Origin: Nocardioides lianchengensis
GTDB lineage: Bacteria > Actinomycetota > Actinomycetes > Propionibacteriales > Nocardioidaceae
NCBI RefSeq assembly: GCF_900101465.1
Contig: NZ_FMZM01000001.1
Location: 372,001 to 436,000, forward strand
Direction: 5' to 3'
DNA length: 64,000 nucleotides
Part shown: one piece after another, positions 16,922-25,569 of the stretch
How the letters are laid out: each line of letters begins with the position of its first letter
How positions within the stretch are numbered: position 1 is the stretch's first letter
The notes under the pieces: model-generated
Database searches by the model: none
Seen by the model: the letters and a program-made list of their open reading frames with translations, nothing else
Told to the model about the DNA's origin: nothing
Translations under genes and position numbers: made by a program

Positions 16922-18652
16922 ATGCCCGCTTCCGCTTCGTCCGACGCCGACCGCCCGTTCTCCGAGGAGTCCGGGCTGGTCACCGCCCTCGACCGCTCGC
17001 TCGCCGTGATCGAGCTGGCCATCGACGGCACCGTGATCACCGCCAACCAGAACTTCCTCGACATCGTGGGCTACACGCTGCGCGAGATCCAGGGCCAGCA
17101 CCACCGCCTGCTCTGCCCCGGCGACTACGCCGAGAGCAGCGAGTACGCCGACTTCTGGGACCGCCTCCGGGCCGGGCACTTCGAGGCGGGTGAGTTCCTG
17201 CGGGTCGCCAAGGGTGGCCGCGAGGTGTGGCTGCAGGCGACGTACAACCCGATCCTCGACGAGGACGGGGTGACCACGAAGGTCGTGAAGTTCGCCCAGG
17301 ACATCACCGAGGCCAAGCGCCAGAACGCCGACTTCCTCGGCAAGGTCGACGCCATCGAGCGCGCCCAGGCCGTCATCGAGTTCGACCTCGAGGGCACGAT
17401 CCTCAACGCCAACCGCAACTTCCTCGACGTCGTCGGCTACGCGCTGCCCGACATCCAGGGCAAGCACCACCGGATGTTCGTCGACGCCGAGCTCGCCGCC
17501 AGTCAGGAGTACGCCGAGTTCTGGGAGCGGCTCGGCGCCGGCCAGTTCGAGGCCGGCGAGTACAGGCGGCTCGGCAAGGGCGGCCGCGAGGTGTGGCTGC
17601 AGGCGACGTACAACCCGATCCTGGACGCCAAGGGCGCCCCCATGAAGGTGGTCAAGTTCGCCACCGACGTGACCGCCTCCAAGCTCGCCAACGCCGAGAT
17701 CCGGGCCCGCGTCAACGCGGTCGACCGGGCCCAGGCCGTCATCGAGTTCGACCTCGACGGCCTGGTCCTCGACGCCAACGAGAACTTCCTGCGCACCATC
17801 GGCTACTCGCTGCGCGAGATCGTCGGCCAGCACCACAGCACCTTCTGCGACGCCGAGTACACCCGCTCCACCGAGTACCGCGACTTCTGGCTGCGGCTCG
17901 GCAAGGGCGAGGTCATCGCCGGCCGGTTCCACCGCAAGGGCAAGTACGACCGCGACGTCTACATCCAGGCCACCTACAACCCGGTGCTGGACCTGTCCGG
18001 CAAGCCGGTCAAGGTCATCAAGTACGCCTACGACGTCACCGCGGAGGTCGAGCGCGAGCACCGCATCGACAGCGGCACCCAGGAGATGACCTCCTCGGTC
18101 CGCGACCTCGCGACCTCGATCGTCGAGATCGCCTCCGAGTCGCGCACGGCGACCGAGCTGGCGGCCGAGACGCACGGCAACGCCGAGCAGGGCGTCGAGG
18201 CGCTGCGCGCGTCCATCGAGGCCATCTCGCTCATCCAGAAGTCGTCGACGTCGATCAGCGACATCGTGAAGGTGATCGGCGAGATCGCCAGCCAGACCAA
18301 CCTGCTCGCGTTCAACGCCTCGATCGAGGCCGCCCGGGCCGGCGAGCACGGCGTCGGGTTCTCGATCGTCGCCGGCGAGGTCCGCAAGCTCGCCGAGCGC
18401 TCCTTCGAGGCCGCCCAGCAGATCGGCCGGCTCATCGACGAGTCGGCGGACCGGGTCAACCAGGGCTCCGAGGTCTCCAAGCGGGCCGAGGCCGCCTTCG
18501 AGCGGATCGTCACCAGCGTGTCGCGCACCAACGAGGCGATCCGCACCATCTCCGCGTCGACCCGGGTCCAGCAGGAGGCCTCGGAGCACGTCAACAGCCT
18601 CATCGACCAGCTCTCGTCGGCCACGGCGAACGCCGCGCCGGTCATCCGGTGA
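16922..18652 (+). CDS. Soluble methyl-accepting chemoreceptor with three PAS domains
   Basis: The 576-residue protein has no membrane helix. Three tandem PAS/PAC repeats occupy about residues 20-135, 142-257 and 264-377, each with the signature ANxNFL...GY and ending WLQATYNPIL (or YIQATYNPVL) and KVVKFAxDxT. The repeats are so alike that they must be recent duplications. A short MCP signalling domain follows at about 390-570. Its hairpin tip is EIASQTNLLAFNASIEAARA and GEVRKLAERS, the region that contacts CheA and CheW. It would sense a cytoplasmic cue, perhaps redox or a bound cofactor. The start at ATG 16922 has AGGAG about 11 bases upstream. The next gene, a CheW-like protein, begins 6 bases after the stop. 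Confidence 0.9.
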   Translation: MPASASSDADRPFSEESGLVTALDRSLAVIELAIDGTVITANQNFLDIVGYTLREIQGQHHRLLCPGDYAESSEYADFWDRLRAGHFEAGEFLRVAKGGREVWLQATYNPILDEDGVTTKVVKFAQDITEAKRQNADFLGKVDAIERAQAVIEFDLEGTILNANRNFLDVVGYALPDIQGKHHRMFVDAELAASQEYAEFWERLGAGQFEAGEYRRLGKGGREVWLQATYNPILDAKGAPMKVVKFATDVTASKLANAEIRARVNAVDRAQAVIEFDLDGLVLDANENFLRTIGYSLREIVGQHHSTFCDAEYTRSTEYRDFWLRLGKGEVIAGRFHRKGKYDRDVYIQATYNPVLDLSGKPVKVIKYAYDVTAEVEREHRIDSGTQEMTSSVRDLATSIVEIASESRTATELAAETHGNAEQGVEALRASIEAISLIQKSSTSISDIVKVIGEIASQTNLLAFNASIEAARAGEHGVGFSIVAGEVRKLAERSFEAAQQIGRLIDESADRVNQGSEVSKRAEAAFERIVTSVSRTNEAIRTISASTRVQQEASEHVNSLIDQLSSATANAAPVIR

Positions 18653-18658
18653 CCGACG

Positions 18659-20224
18659 GTGCCTGACCTGGTGTCTGACACGGTCTCGGACGCAGCGTCC
18701 GACGCGGACGTCTACGGGCTGCTCCGGCTCGGCGGGATCGACGTCGCGCTGCCGCTCTCGGCGCTGCGCGAGGTCGTGCCGCGGCCGGCGACCCTGACCG
18801 ACCTGCCGGTCGTCGCGCCCGGCCTGGTCGGGGCGATGGGGCTGCGCTCCCTGGTGCTGCCGGTGGTCGACCTCCGACCGCTCCTCGAGCGTCCCGACGA
18901 CGTGCTGCCCGACCAGGTGGTCGTGGTCGTCGCGTACGGCGGGCGCGTGGTCGGCCTGGTCGCCGACGAGGTGCGCGGGGTGACCCGGGTGCCGCACGAC
19001 GACCGGCTGCCCCTGAGCGCCGCGGACGGCCGGCTGCTCGTGACCCACGCCTTCCAGCACGAGGACGGCGCCACGCCGATCAGCATCCTCGACGCCGAGG
19101 TGCTGCTCAGCCTGCCCGGCGTCCCGACCGTGGCCGAGCAGGTCGCGTCGGAGCCGGTCGTCGACACCGTGGCGGCCACGGGCCTCGCTGGGAGTCGCAG
19201 CATCACCCTCGTCCGCTGCGGCCCGCAGGTGCTGGCCCTCGAGGTGGGCGACATCCACACCACGATCCCGTTGGCCGGGGTCGATCCGTCGCTGCTGACC
19301 GGCGGCGCCTGCGTCGGCCAGACCGTCTACTCCGGCCGCGAGGTCGCGGTCGTCGACCCGCTCACCCTGCTCGGCCTCCCGCCTCTGCCGGAGGAGGACC
19401 TGGGCGCGGGTGTCGTCCTCGAGATCGGCCGCGGGCTGGTCGTGCTGGCCGTCTCCGAGCTCGTCGAGCTGCGCGGCACCGGTGCCGGGATCCTCCCCGT
19501 CCCGGCGTACGGCGCGCTGCGGCCCGAGCTGCTGCTCGGCATGGTCGAGCTCGACGAGGCGGCCTGCCTGGTCCTCGATGGTGCCGCGCTCCGCTCCGAC
19601 GCGCAGCTGCTGTCGCTCGCCGCCGTGAACACCGACGTGCACCCGGCGGCGGGTGCGGTCGGGACCGGGCCCGCGGTCGCGGGCGAGGTCGCATCGGGGC
19701 GCGGACCGTCGTACGTCACCTTCACGGCGGGGATCTCCCTCGCCTCGCCGCTGACGCAGGTGAGCGAGATCCTGCCGTTCCCGCAGGCGCTGACCCCGAC
19801 GGCGGCCGACCAGGTGCTGGGCCTGACCGTGCACCGCGGTCGCGTCGTCCCGGTGGTCTGCCTGTCCACCCTGCTCGGCCACCCGCCGCTGTCGCGGGCC
19901 GCGTCGTCGTGCCTGCTCCTCGTCGAGGTCGACGACGAGCCGCTCGCGTTCGCCGTCGATGCCCTCGGTGGCATCGAGCCGCTGACCTGGACCGACCCGG
20001 CCTCGACCGAGCGCCCCCTGCTGGTCGACGTCGCCCGCGCGGCCCACGACGCCCCGCTGGTGCAGGTGGCCGGCTCCGACAAGCTGGTCCCCGATCTCGA
20101 CCTCCCGGCCATCGCCCGGTCGGTCCGGGGATCCACCCAGGAGGGTGAGATGTTGAGGGAAACCTCGTCAGGATCGCCCGAACTGCTCAGCGGTTCCGAT
20201 CGGGAGCCGATGGTCGCGGCATGA
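18659..20224 (+). CDS. Triple CheW-like domain protein
   Basis: CheW domains are small SH3-like adaptors linking chemoreceptors to CheA. This 521-residue protein appears to hold three in a row. The first, at about residues 17-155, has ALPLSALREVV, GLRSLVLPVVDLRPLL and VVVAYGGRVVGLVADEV. The second, at about 180-320, has ITLVRCGPQVLALEV and YSGREVAVVDPLTLLG. The third, at about 345-480, has VTFTAGISLASPLTQVSEIL, HRGRVVPVVCLSTLLG and LLLVEVDDEPLAFAVDALGG. It starts at GTG 18659, 6 bp after the chemoreceptor, and overlaps the next gene as ATGA. Multi-CheW proteins are known, but three domains with no nearby CheA or CheY is unusual. The second domain is divergent. Confidence 0.85.
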   Translation: MPDLVSDTVSDAASDADVYGLLRLGGIDVALPLSALREVVPRPATLTDLPVVAPGLVGAMGLRSLVLPVVDLRPLLERPDDVLPDQVVVVVAYGGRVVGLVADEVRGVTRVPHDDRLPLSAADGRLLVTHAFQHEDGATPISILDAEVLLSLPGVPTVAEQVASEPVVDTVAATGLAGSRSITLVRCGPQVLALEVGDIHTTIPLAGVDPSLLTGGACVGQTVYSGREVAVVDPLTLLGLPPLPEEDLGAGVVLEIGRGLVVLAVSELVELRGTGAGILPVPAYGALRPELLLGMVELDEAACLVLDGAALRSDAQLLSLAAVNTDVHPAAGAVGTGPAVAGEVASGRGPSYVTFTAGISLASPLTQVSEILPFPQALTPTAADQVLGLTVHRGRVVPVVCLSTLLGHPPLSRAASSCLLLVEVDDEPLAFAVDALGGIEPLTWTDPASTERPLLVDVARAAHDAPLVQVAGSDKLVPDLDLPAIARSVRGSTQEGEMLRETSSGSPELLSGSDREPMVAA

Positions 20225-21111
20225 CTTCCCCCCTCGACTGCTCGGAGTCGAGCGCGGCTGCGCAGGGAAAGCTGCGCAGCCACGCCTACCAGGCGCCGAC
20301 CTCCGACGACGTGCGTGCCGCCCTGCGCACCGACACCACCATCGACACCGAGCGGCTGTGGGCCCGGGTCTGCGCCGAGGCGGGCGTGTCCGCCGTCGAG
20401 CCGCTCTCCCCGCTCCAGCTGGACCGGGTCATCGCCCTGCTCTCCCTGGAGGAGGGGCGCGTCGGCCTGATCGGGCGCGCGATGGGGGTCCGGGTCTCGG
20501 TCTACCGCGAGCTCGGGCTACGCGGCGCCGACGCCCCCGCCCCGCGCTTCGACTGGGCCCGGGTCGCCATGAACACCCTGCTCCGCGGGCGGGTGTCGCT
20601 GGAGGCGCGGATCCAGGAGCTGGTCTCCCTCGACCCGTTCGCCCCGGAGGTGCGCCCGCACCTCGACCAGGCGGCCAGCCGCGTCGCGCGGCGCCTCGGC
20701 AGCGTCATGGGAGGGATCACGATCGTCCTCGACGACGCGCAGTGCGTCGTCGGCAGCAGCGGCAGCTCCGGCACCTGGATGGACGACGCCGGCGGCGCGC
20801 CGATCGAGTGGTCGTTCTGCTCGGTCCCCGTGCGCACCCGCGAGCCCTACGCCGTCAACGACCTCGGCGCGGACGTCATGCACCGGATCAACCCGACCGT
20901 CCTCCACGACGGCGTGCGGGCGTACGCCGGCGCCCCGCTGATCACCTCGGCCGGCGAGGTGCTCGGCGCCTGCTGCGTGCTCGACGTCCGCCCGCGCAAC
21001 TTCACCGACGAGGACGTCGCCGTGCTCGTCGAGGAGGCCGCGAACGTGGTGGCCGAGCTGGAGCGGCGCCGGGCCGAGAAGGAAGCCCGCTCAGCCGCGA
21101 TCGGTGGTTGA
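20221..21111 (+). CDS. GAF-domain protein of the chemoreceptor operon
   Basis: The 296-residue protein is translationally coupled to the CheW-like gene (ATGA overlap). Residues 1-150 are helical and contain a possible regulator-like segment (LDRVIALLSLEEGRVGLIGR, then MGVRVSVYRELGLRG). Residues 155-285 match a GAF domain: VMGGITIVLDDAQCVVG, WSFCSVPVRTREPYAVNDL, YAGAPLITSAGEVLGACCVL and FTDEDVAVLVEEAANVV. GAF domains bind small ligands such as cyclic nucleotides, haem or bilins. The conserved FC in WSFC could be a ligand or redox site. With the upstream chemoreceptor it makes a three-part cytoplasmic signalling unit. The stop codon lies inside an intergenic repeat. Confidence 0.8.
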   Translation: MTSPLDCSESSAAAQGKLRSHAYQAPTSDDVRAALRTDTTIDTERLWARVCAEAGVSAVEPLSPLQLDRVIALLSLEEGRVGLIGRAMGVRVSVYRELGLRGADAPAPRFDWARVAMNTLLRGRVSLEARIQELVSLDPFAPEVRPHLDQAASRVARRLGSVMGGITIVLDDAQCVVGSSGSSGTWMDDAGGAPIEWSFCSVPVRTREPYAVNDLGADVMHRINPTVLHDGVRAYAGAPLITSAGEVLGACCVLDVRPRNFTDEDVAVLVEEAANVVAELERRRAEKEARSAAIGG

Positions 21112-21164
21112 GGAGGTTGCGCAGCAACCGCCCCTCGGTGGTTGAGGAGGTTGCGCAGCAACCG
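21101..21164. repeat. Tandem 30-bp intergenic hairpin repeat
   Basis: Two identical 30-base copies (21101-21130 and 21135-21164) each begin TCGGTGGTTGAGGAGG and end TTGCGCAGCAACCG, separated by four bases. Each copy folds as GGTTGC-GCA-GCAACC. The second is followed by TCTCGAAACCC, which extends a pattern I recall from many Nocardioides-type genomes. The first copy contains the stop codon of the GAF gene. The repeat may help terminate both the GAF operon and the convergent MpaB-like gene. Confidence 0.85.
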
Positions 21165-21206
21165 TCTCGAAACCCGGTGACCCGCTAGTCGGGCCCGTCC
21201 GAGCCG

Positions 21207-22385
21207 CTACCCCGCGGCCGGCACCGTGGGGGAGTCTCCGGCGTACCAGCGCTCGGTCTGGCGCCGGAAGGCCCGCTCCCCGCGCGCGGCGACCACGTCG
21301 CGGCCGCCGGGCAGCCGCCCGACCAGCTGACTCCAGAACAGGTTGGCCGCGACCCGGCCCACGCCGTACCAGGGCGGGCGCCGGGGGAGGCCGAGGTCGC
21401 GCATCGCGGCCGGGCCCAGCAGCCAGGTGCCGGCGGACAGCGCCCGCTCGCGCTCCCAGATCCGCCGGGCCCGCGGCACCGGCGCCTGGTCGGCCATGTG
21501 CACGAGGGAGTGGGCGAGCGCGCGGCTGCTCGCGTTCGGCGCCGGGTCGTGGGACAGGAAGTGGTAGAGCAGTCGCCGGCCCTGCCGCTCGGTCCGCGGG
21601 AGCCACTCCTCGTCGACGCCCATCAGCCACCCGACGTACGACCACAGGTGCATCACCGCCGCGGCGTCGGCGCGCGAGACCCGGACGCCGAGCAGCCGCA
21701 GGTGCAGCAGGAAGCTCGTCGAGAAGACCCCGAGCGTCGACGCCTGGTCGTACTGGTTGATCGGGACGCCGTGCCAGGCGGTGTCCCAGGTCGGGTCCTG
21801 GGCGAGGTGCTGGTTCACGAACGCGTGCATGACCCGCACGTGCAGGGCCAGCCGGTGGCCCTCGGCGCCGGGCTCCAGCCCGCCGGGCGCCGTCACGGCC
21901 CGCCACCAGGTGGTGGTCTCGCCGATCCGCCGCAGCGCCTCGTCACCGGTCAGCCGGCCGGTCCGTACCAGCGGCTCTACGGCCGCCGAGGTGCGGTAGC
22001 CGCCGAGCAGCGATCCGTAGGCGAGCACCAGGCCGGCGTCCGCGCCGTACGTGCGGCAGGCGCGCGCCCCTCGTGCCAGGAGGTCGTCGTCCACCCAGGC
22101 GGGCCGGCGACGGGCCAGCTCGAGCAGGTCGCGCAGCGGCCCGGGGGAGTCGGTGTGGCCGGTGACGAGCGCCGCGTGCACCTCGCGCATGGTCAGGCTG
22201 CGCTCCTCGCGCACCGCCCGTACGACGGCCGCGGCCGGTTCGTCGCAACGCAGCAGCCCGGCCCGCAGGGCTGCGACCTCGGCGGGGGTCGGCGCGGCGC
22301 CGGGTCCGGCGGTCAGCCGGAGCGGTCGGGCCGCGCGCTCCGACCAGGGCTTGGCGGAGCCGAACCGGGCGGGGGTCTGGGTCAT
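21207..22385 (-). CDS. MpaB-like oxygenase family protein (DUF2236)
   Basis: The 392-residue protein belongs to the family that includes fungal MpaB oxygenase and the rubber-cleaving latex-clearing protein, whose members bind haem b and cleave alkenes oxidatively. Visible family features are LRVMHAFVNQHL-like text (HVRVMHAFV), INQYDQASTLGVFSTSFL, MHLWSYVGWLMGVDEEWLP and the C-terminal RVAANLFWSQLVGRLPG. There is no signal peptide, so it is cytosolic. It is divergent from a TetR regulator, with a palindrome in the 58-bp gap, and is probably under that regulator's control. The substrate is unknown. Confidence 0.85.
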   Translation of the reverse strand: MTQTPARFGSAKPWSERAARPLRLTAGPGAAPTPAEVAALRAGLLRCDEPAAAVVRAVREERSLTMREVHAALVTGHTDSPGPLRDLLELARRRPAWVDDDLLARGARACRTYGADAGLVLAYGSLLGGYRTSAAVEPLVRTGRLTGDEALRRIGETTTWWRAVTAPGGLEPGAEGHRLALHVRVMHAFVNQHLAQDPTWDTAWHGVPINQYDQASTLGVFSTSFLLHLRLLGVRVSRADAAAVMHLWSYVGWLMGVDEEWLPRTERQGRRLLYHFLSHDPAPNASSRALAHSLVHMADQAPVPRARRIWERERALSAGTWLLGPAAMRDLGLPRRPPWYGVGRVAANLFWSQLVGRLPGGRDVVAARGERAFRRQTERWYAGDSPTVPAAG

Positions 22386-22401
22386 GCGGCCGACGATAAG
22401 G

Positions 22402-22415
22402 TGAGCAAATGCTCA
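22402..22415. promoter_or_regulatory. Candidate TetR operator TGAGCAaaTGCTCA
   Basis: This perfect inverted repeat (TGAGCA, two-base centre, TGCTCA) lies in the 58-bp divergent gap between the MpaB-like oxygenase and the TetR gene. It would overlap both promoters, as is usual for TetR-type autoregulation. Confidence 0.6.
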
Positions 22416-22443
22416 GGTTCTACTCGCGTTCCGGGGCGTCCCG

Positions 22444-23049
22444 GTGAGGGGCGCCCGTCGTACCCCGTCGCAGGCGCGGTCGCACGAGATGGTCGAGCGG
22501 GTCCTCGCGGCCGCCGCCCGGGTCCTCGAGGAGCGCGGGTACGCCGGCCTCAGCACCAACCGGGTCGCCGCGGCGGCCGGCGTCAGTGTGGGCTCGCTCT
22601 ACCGCTACTTCCACGACAAGGACGACCTGGTCGAGGAGCTGCGCCGCCGCAGCGCCGACGACGTGATGGCCGACCTCTCGCAGGGCATGGCCGACGCGGT
22701 CACGATGCCGACCCGCGACGCGATCCGGCACGTGCTGGCGGTGCTGGTGGCCGCGCTGCAGCGGCACCGGGCCGTCACCCGTGCCCTGCTCCACGAGGTG
22801 CCGCTGGGCGCGCACGGCAACGTGCTGCCGGAGGTCGAGCGACAGCTGGCGCACTTCACCCGGATGTTCGTCGCGAGCCACGCGCCCGACCTGGACCGGG
22901 TCGAGGCGGAGGCTCGCATCCACCTGGCGATGGGCATCGCGCTCACCACCTGCCTGCGGATCGCGCTCGACCCGCCGGCCGGCGTCTCGGAGGACCGGCT
23001 GGTCGACCTGACGGCCGAGCTCCTCACGCTCGGGCTGACCGTTGGTTAA
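22444..23049 (+). CDS. TetR-family transcriptional regulator
   Basis: The 201-residue regulator starts at GTG 22444. The N-terminal helix-turn-helix spans about residues 15-62 (VLAAAARVLEERGYAG, NRVAAAAGVSVGSLYRYFHD). The remaining C-terminal domain is the ligand-binding/dimerisation part, with HRAVTRALLHEVPLG resembling C-terminal domains of regulators for hydrophobic or fatty substrates. It is divergent from the MpaB-like gene and 32 bp upstream of an acyl-CoA dehydrogenase on the same strand. It probably represses one or both. A second inverted repeat overlaps its stop codon in front of the dehydrogenase. Confidence 0.9.
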   Translation: MRGARRTPSQARSHEMVERVLAAAARVLEERGYAGLSTNRVAAAAGVSVGSLYRYFHDKDDLVEELRRRSADDVMADLSQGMADAVTMPTRDAIRHVLAVLVAALQRHRAVTRALLHEVPLGAHGNVLPEVERQLAHFTRMFVASHAPDLDRVEAEARIHLAMGIALTTCLRIALDPPAGVSEDRLVDLTAELLTLGLTVG

Positions 23050-23061
23050 CAAACGCTAACC
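23044..23061. promoter_or_regulatory. Inverted repeat in front of acyl-CoA dehydrogenase
   Basis: GGTTAAC and GCTAACC flank the four bases AAAC, overlapping the TetR stop codon and lying 20 bp before the dehydrogenase start. It looks like an operator for a TetR-type factor, though it differs in sequence from the TGAGCA palindrome upstream. Confidence 0.5.
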
Positions 23062-23081
23062 TCGCGGGCTAGCATGCCGGG

Positions 23082-24257
23082 ATGACGACCTTCGAGCTGT
23101 CCCGCGAGCACGAGGAGTTCCGCCGCAGCGTGCGCGACTTCGCCGAGGCCGAGATCGCGCCGTACGCCGCCCAGTGGGACCGTGACCACCACTTCCCGGT
23201 CGACGTCGTGCGCCAGATGGGCAAGCTCGGGCTCTTCGGGCTCACCGCCCCCGAGGAGTACGGCGGCGCCGGCGAGGACGGTGACTTCACCAGCCTGTGC
23301 GTGGCGATCGAGGAGATCGGCCGGGTCGACCAGTCGATGGGCATCACCCTCGAGGCGGCGGTCGGGCTCGGCATCACCCCGCTGCTGGAGTACGGCACCG
23401 AGGAGCAGCGGGCGACCTGGCTGCCCGACCTCGTCGCGGGCGAGCGGCTCGCCGGCTTCGGGCTCACCGAGCCGGGGGCGGGGTCCGACGCCGGCGCGAC
23501 CCGCACGAAGGCGGTGCTCGCCGACGGGGAGTGGGTCGTCGACGGGGCCAAGCAGTTCATCACCAACTCGGGCTCCGACATCACCTCGCTCGTGACCGTC
23601 ACGGCCCGCACCGGCGAGCGCGAGGACGGCCGCGCCGAGATCAGCGCGATCATCGTGCCCGCGGGGACGCCCGGCTTCACCGCGGGCCCGCCGTACGACA
23701 AGCTCGGCTGGCACGCCTCCGACACCCACCCGCTGTCCTTCGAGGGCGTGCGCGTGCCCGAGGCCAACCTGCTCGGGGAGCGGGGCCGGGGCTACGCCCA
23801 GTTCCTGGCCACCCTCGACGACGGGCGGGTCGCGATCGCCGCGCTGGCCGTCGGCTGCCTCCAGGCCTGCCTCGACCTGACCCTGCAGTACGCCGGCGAG
23901 CGGCAGACCTTCGGCGGCCCGATCGGTCGCAAGCAGGGCGTGGCCTTCCAGGTCGCCGACCTGCAGGTGATGCTCGAGACGAGCCGGCTGCTCACCTACA
24001 AGGCGGCCGCGATGAAGGACGCGGGGGCACCCGTGAAGCAGTTCAAGCAGGCGGCCGCGATCGCCAAGCTGCACGCCACCGAGGCGGCGGTCAGCGGCAC
24101 CCGGATCGCCACCCAGGTCTTCGGCGGCTACGGCTTCATGGAGGAGTACGCCGTCGCCCGCTTCTACCGCGACGCCAAGGTCCTGGAGATCGGGGAGGGC
24201 ACCTCCGAGGTGCAGCGGATGCTGATCGCGCGCGGCCTCGGCCTGCCCGTCGAGTGA
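23082..24257 (+). CDS. Acyl-CoA dehydrogenase
   Basis: This FAD enzyme forms the alpha-beta double bond of acyl-CoA in beta-oxidation or related breakdown. It has 391 residues, the usual length. Visible are the N-terminal helical domain (FRRSVRDFAEAEIAPYAAQW, PEEYGGAGEDGDF), the FAD/substrate region (FGLTEPGAGSDAGATRTKAV, GAKQFITNSGSDI), and the C-terminal domain with QTFGGPIGRKQGVAFQ and YGFMEEYAVARFYRDAKVLE. The catalytic Glu is probably in the LEIGEGTSEVQR segment. It stands immediately downstream of the TetR gene and an inverted repeat, and may be regulated with it. Chain-length preference cannot be read from the sequence. Confidence 0.93.
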   Translation: MTTFELSREHEEFRRSVRDFAEAEIAPYAAQWDRDHHFPVDVVRQMGKLGLFGLTAPEEYGGAGEDGDFTSLCVAIEEIGRVDQSMGITLEAAVGLGITPLLEYGTEEQRATWLPDLVAGERLAGFGLTEPGAGSDAGATRTKAVLADGEWVVDGAKQFITNSGSDITSLVTVTARTGEREDGRAEISAIIVPAGTPGFTAGPPYDKLGWHASDTHPLSFEGVRVPEANLLGERGRGYAQFLATLDDGRVAIAALAVGCLQACLDLTLQYAGERQTFGGPIGRKQGVAFQVADLQVMLETSRLLTYKAAAMKDAGAPVKQFKQAAAIAKLHATEAAVSGTRIATQVFGGYGFMEEYAVARFYRDAKVLEIGEGTSEVQRMLIARGLGLPVE

Positions 24258-24285
24258 GCACGGGCCGCTGCGGGCACTGAGGGCC

Positions 24286-25518
24286 ATGCCCCGTGACCGC
24301 GTGCTCGCCCTCATCCAGGCCGGAGGGGCCGGCGGCCGGATGGACGTGCTGACCCGGGAGCGAGCCAAGCCGGCGCTGCCGCTCGCCGGCGTCTTCCAGC
24401 TGGTCGACGTCCCGCTCTCGAACCTCGCCCACAGCGGCGTCACCGACGTCTGGCTCTCCCTGCAGTTCCAGGGCTCGACGCTCGAGGAGCAGGTCGCCAA
24501 CGGCCGGCCCTGGGACCTGGACCGCAACCGCGGCGGGCTGCGGTTGCTGATGCCGCAGCAGGGCTCCGGGAGCCTCGACGAGGACGGGTTCGCGCAGGGC
24601 AACGCCGACGAGCTGTACCGGATCCGCGACCAGATCGCGGCCGCGGCGCCGGACGTCCTGCTCGTGATGAGCGCCGACCACGTCTACCGCCTCGACTACA
24701 ACGACGTGGTGGCGACGCACCTCGCCGCGGGCGCCGAGTGCACGGTCGTGACCACCCGGACCCCGGAGGGCGACGACCCCGCCGACCACGCCGTCGTCCA
24801 GGTGGACGACGACGGCCGGGTGACCGGCTTCGCCTACAAGCCGGACGAGCCGGACGGCGACCTGATCGCCGCCGAGGTGATGGCCTACGACCCGCGGGTG
24901 CTGGTCGAGGTGCTCGACGCGCTGCACGTCGAGCTGTCGGCGGACAGTCCCGCGGGCGACACCGGGCTCGGCGACTTCGGCGACCACCTGCTGCCGCGGC
25001 TGCTGGAGCGCGGCCGCGTGGTCGCCCATCGGTACGACGGCTACTGGCGCGACGTCGGCCAGCCGCACCTCTACCTGCGGGCGCACCGTGAGCTGCTGCT
25101 CGACGACCACGGCGTGCTGGGCGTGCCCGGCTGGCCGATCCTGACCCGGCAGCCCCAGCGCAGCCCGGCCCGGGTCCTCGGCGGCGCGGTCGTCGACGAC
25201 GCGATGGTCTGCCCCGGCGCCACCGTCGGCGGGACGGTACGACGCAGCGTGCTCGGCCCCGGCGTGGTCGTGGAGGAGGGTGCGACCGTGCTGGACTCCG
25301 TGGTCGCCGCCGACACCGTCGTGGGGGCGGGCGCGACGGTGGCCTGGGCGATCGTCGACACCGGCTGCGTGATCGAGGTGGACGCGGTCGTGGGCGACCC
25401 CGCCGTACCCGCGCTGGACGACCCGGACGCGGTGACGATCCTGGGACGCGACTCGACGGTCGGCGCCGGCGTACGCCTGGCGGCCGGGAGCCGGCTCGAA
25501 CCGGGCAGCACCGTGTGA
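24286..25518 (+). CDS. GlgC-like sugar-phosphate nucleotidyltransferase
   Basis: The 410-residue protein resembles glucose-1-phosphate adenylyltransferase, the first step of glycogen or storage glucan synthesis. The nucleotide-binding start is LALIQAGGAGGRMDVLTRER, with AKPALPLAGVFQLVDVPLSN next. Other family segments are QGNADELYRIRDQI, VLLVMSADHVYRLDY, DFGDHLLPRLLERG and HRYDGYWRDVGQPHLYLRA. The C-terminal third is a left-handed beta-helix of hexapeptide type (repeats such as ATVGGTVRRSVLGPGVVVEE). The loop carries GGRM where GlgC usually has a different residue after GGxG, so substrate or nucleotide may differ. It lies alone between unrelated genes. Confidence 0.8.
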   Translation: MPRDRVLALIQAGGAGGRMDVLTRERAKPALPLAGVFQLVDVPLSNLAHSGVTDVWLSLQFQGSTLEEQVANGRPWDLDRNRGGLRLLMPQQGSGSLDEDGFAQGNADELYRIRDQIAAAAPDVLLVMSADHVYRLDYNDVVATHLAAGAECTVVTTRTPEGDDPADHAVVQVDDDGRVTGFAYKPDEPDGDLIAAEVMAYDPRVLVEVLDALHVELSADSPAGDTGLGDFGDHLLPRLLERGRVVAHRYDGYWRDVGQPHLYLRAHRELLLDDHGVLGVPGWPILTRQPQRSPARVLGGAVVDDAMVCPGATVGGTVRRSVLGPGVVVEEGATVLDSVVAADTVVGAGATVAWAIVDTGCVIEVDAVVGDPAVPALDDPDAVTILGRDSTVGAGVRLAAGSRLEPGSTV

Positions 25519-25569
25519 GCGGGGTCACCTCGGGTTAACGGGGCGAAGACCCGACTCGGAGGTGTCCCT

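Noticed and set aside
16700..20047. 1115-codon open frame on the minus strand opposite the chemoreceptor operon
   Set aside because: It is a shadow of the PAS/MCP and CheW-like genes. The repeated text simply mirrors the repeated PAS domains.
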